Source: Sulfurirhabdus autotrophica (GTDB lineage: Bacteria; Pseudomonadota; Gammaproteobacteria; Burkholderiales; SMCO01). Taken from it: 64,000 nt of DNA. Numbering within the stretch: the stretch's first letter is position 1; each line of letters opens with the position of its first letter. Below the pieces are notes generated by a model. That model did no database searches. It saw only the letters and a list, made by a program, of their open reading frames with translations, and was not told the origin of the DNA. The stretch covers positions 62,001-126,000 of the forward strand of contig NZ_SMCO01000004.1 in the NCBI RefSeq assembly GCF_004346685.1, written 5' to 3'. Shown here piece after piece: positions 63,755 through 64,000 of the stretch. The position numbers and the translations under genes were made by a program.

Positions 63755-64000
63755 TCACGGGACTCCAGATAAATTCTGTCAATGCGATCCCATTCGAAGT
63801 CTTTTAGCAACGCGGCAATCCTTGATTCCATACGGTCAAGGTTAACGTAATGGCGAAAACGGGTTTTCATACTGATACCCTGCTGCCGGGGTTGCGCCGG
63901 GTCTATCTCCCACGGGTGAAAGTAGAACATGCAGGGTTGCTGGTCTTCTGTATTCACATGATTGATACACCAGCGGGATAGCGCATAGGGTAACAAACGA
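63751..64000 (-). CDS. XrtA system polysaccharide deacetylase, C-terminal end
   Basis: Only the last 82 or so residues are inside the window; the 5' end lies beyond 64000 on the minus strand. CMFYFHPWEIDPAQPR, TRFRHYVNLDRMESRIAALL and a final FEW-like stretch match the DUF3473 tail of the XrtA-linked polysaccharide deacetylase family (TIGR03006). The full protein would carry a NodB domain that deacetylates sugar residues. It is the most upstream visible gene of the XrtA operon. Confidence 0.85.
   Translation of the reverse strand, partial: RLLPYALSRWCINHVNTEDQQPCMFYFHPWEIDPAQPRQQGISMKTRFRHYVNLDRMESRIAALLKDFEWDRIDRIYLESRE

Noticed and set aside
1-64000. tRNA, rRNA, CRISPR arrays, complete insertion sequences
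   Set aside because: None was recognisable by eye; no repeat arrays or transposase-like frames were found. A structured RNA of an unfamiliar type could have been missed.

Overview
The window looks like an accessory exopolysaccharide (EPS) chromosome region from a Gram-negative bacterium that carries the exosortase A (XrtA)/PEP-CTERM surface system. The co-occurrence of XrtA fused to EpsI, the XrtA-type FemAB protein, the DUF3473 polysaccharide deacetylase, the XrtA-type amidotransferase and three PEP-CTERM proteins points to a betaproteobacterium, probably of the Nitrosomonadales type. That placement is inference from gene content and moderate GC; no rRNA or tRNA gene was seen.

Layout. 1-3.7 kb: end of a Na+:solute symporter, a long regulatory spacer, then a secreted Big-1/dockerin-like protein and a PEP-CTERM protein. 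3.7-6.4 kb (minus): a PAPS-synthetase-like Sat-CysC fusion preceded by a DHH phosphoesterase. 6.5-16.3 kb: VanZ-like proteins, two O-antigen-ligase-like membrane proteins, a PEP-CTERM protein, a parallel beta-helix protein and a small glycosyltransferase. 16.9-34.0 kb (plus): an ABC polysaccharide exporter (Wzm/Wzt), a methyltransferase flanked by gene debris, and a tightly coupled run of glycosyltransferases, deacetylase-fold proteins, a sulfotransferase and a very large GT2-membrane-sulfatase-like fusion. 34-36 kb: another PEP-CTERM gene between the fusion and a partial, mosaic copy of its sulfatase domain. 36-39.3 kb (plus): polyprenyl-phosphate GT2, GtrA and a GT39-like enzyme. 39.3-49.5 kb (minus): a TPR protein, a FkbM methyltransferase, GT4/GT2 enzymes, a deacetylase-like membrane protein, an MBOAT/SGNH acylation pair and a second sulfotransferase. 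49.6-51.5 kb (plus): an asparagine-synthase-like protein. 51.5-64 kb (minus): the XrtA core operon, running off the window end.

How it may work together (inference): cytoplasmic GT2/GT4 enzymes build a glycan; Wzm/Wzt or an undetected flippase exports it; deacetylase, acyltransferase, FkbM and sulfotransferase genes decorate it; O-antigen-ligase-like proteins and XrtA deal with attachment and sorting at the cell surface. The Sat-CysC/DHH pair together with two sulfotransferases suggests a dedicated sulfation supply line, so the product may be a sulfated EPS. Three secreted-protein genes share a putative sigma54 promoter with a conserved upstream element 50-60 nt away, which suggests one regulon for the PEP-CTERM proteins.
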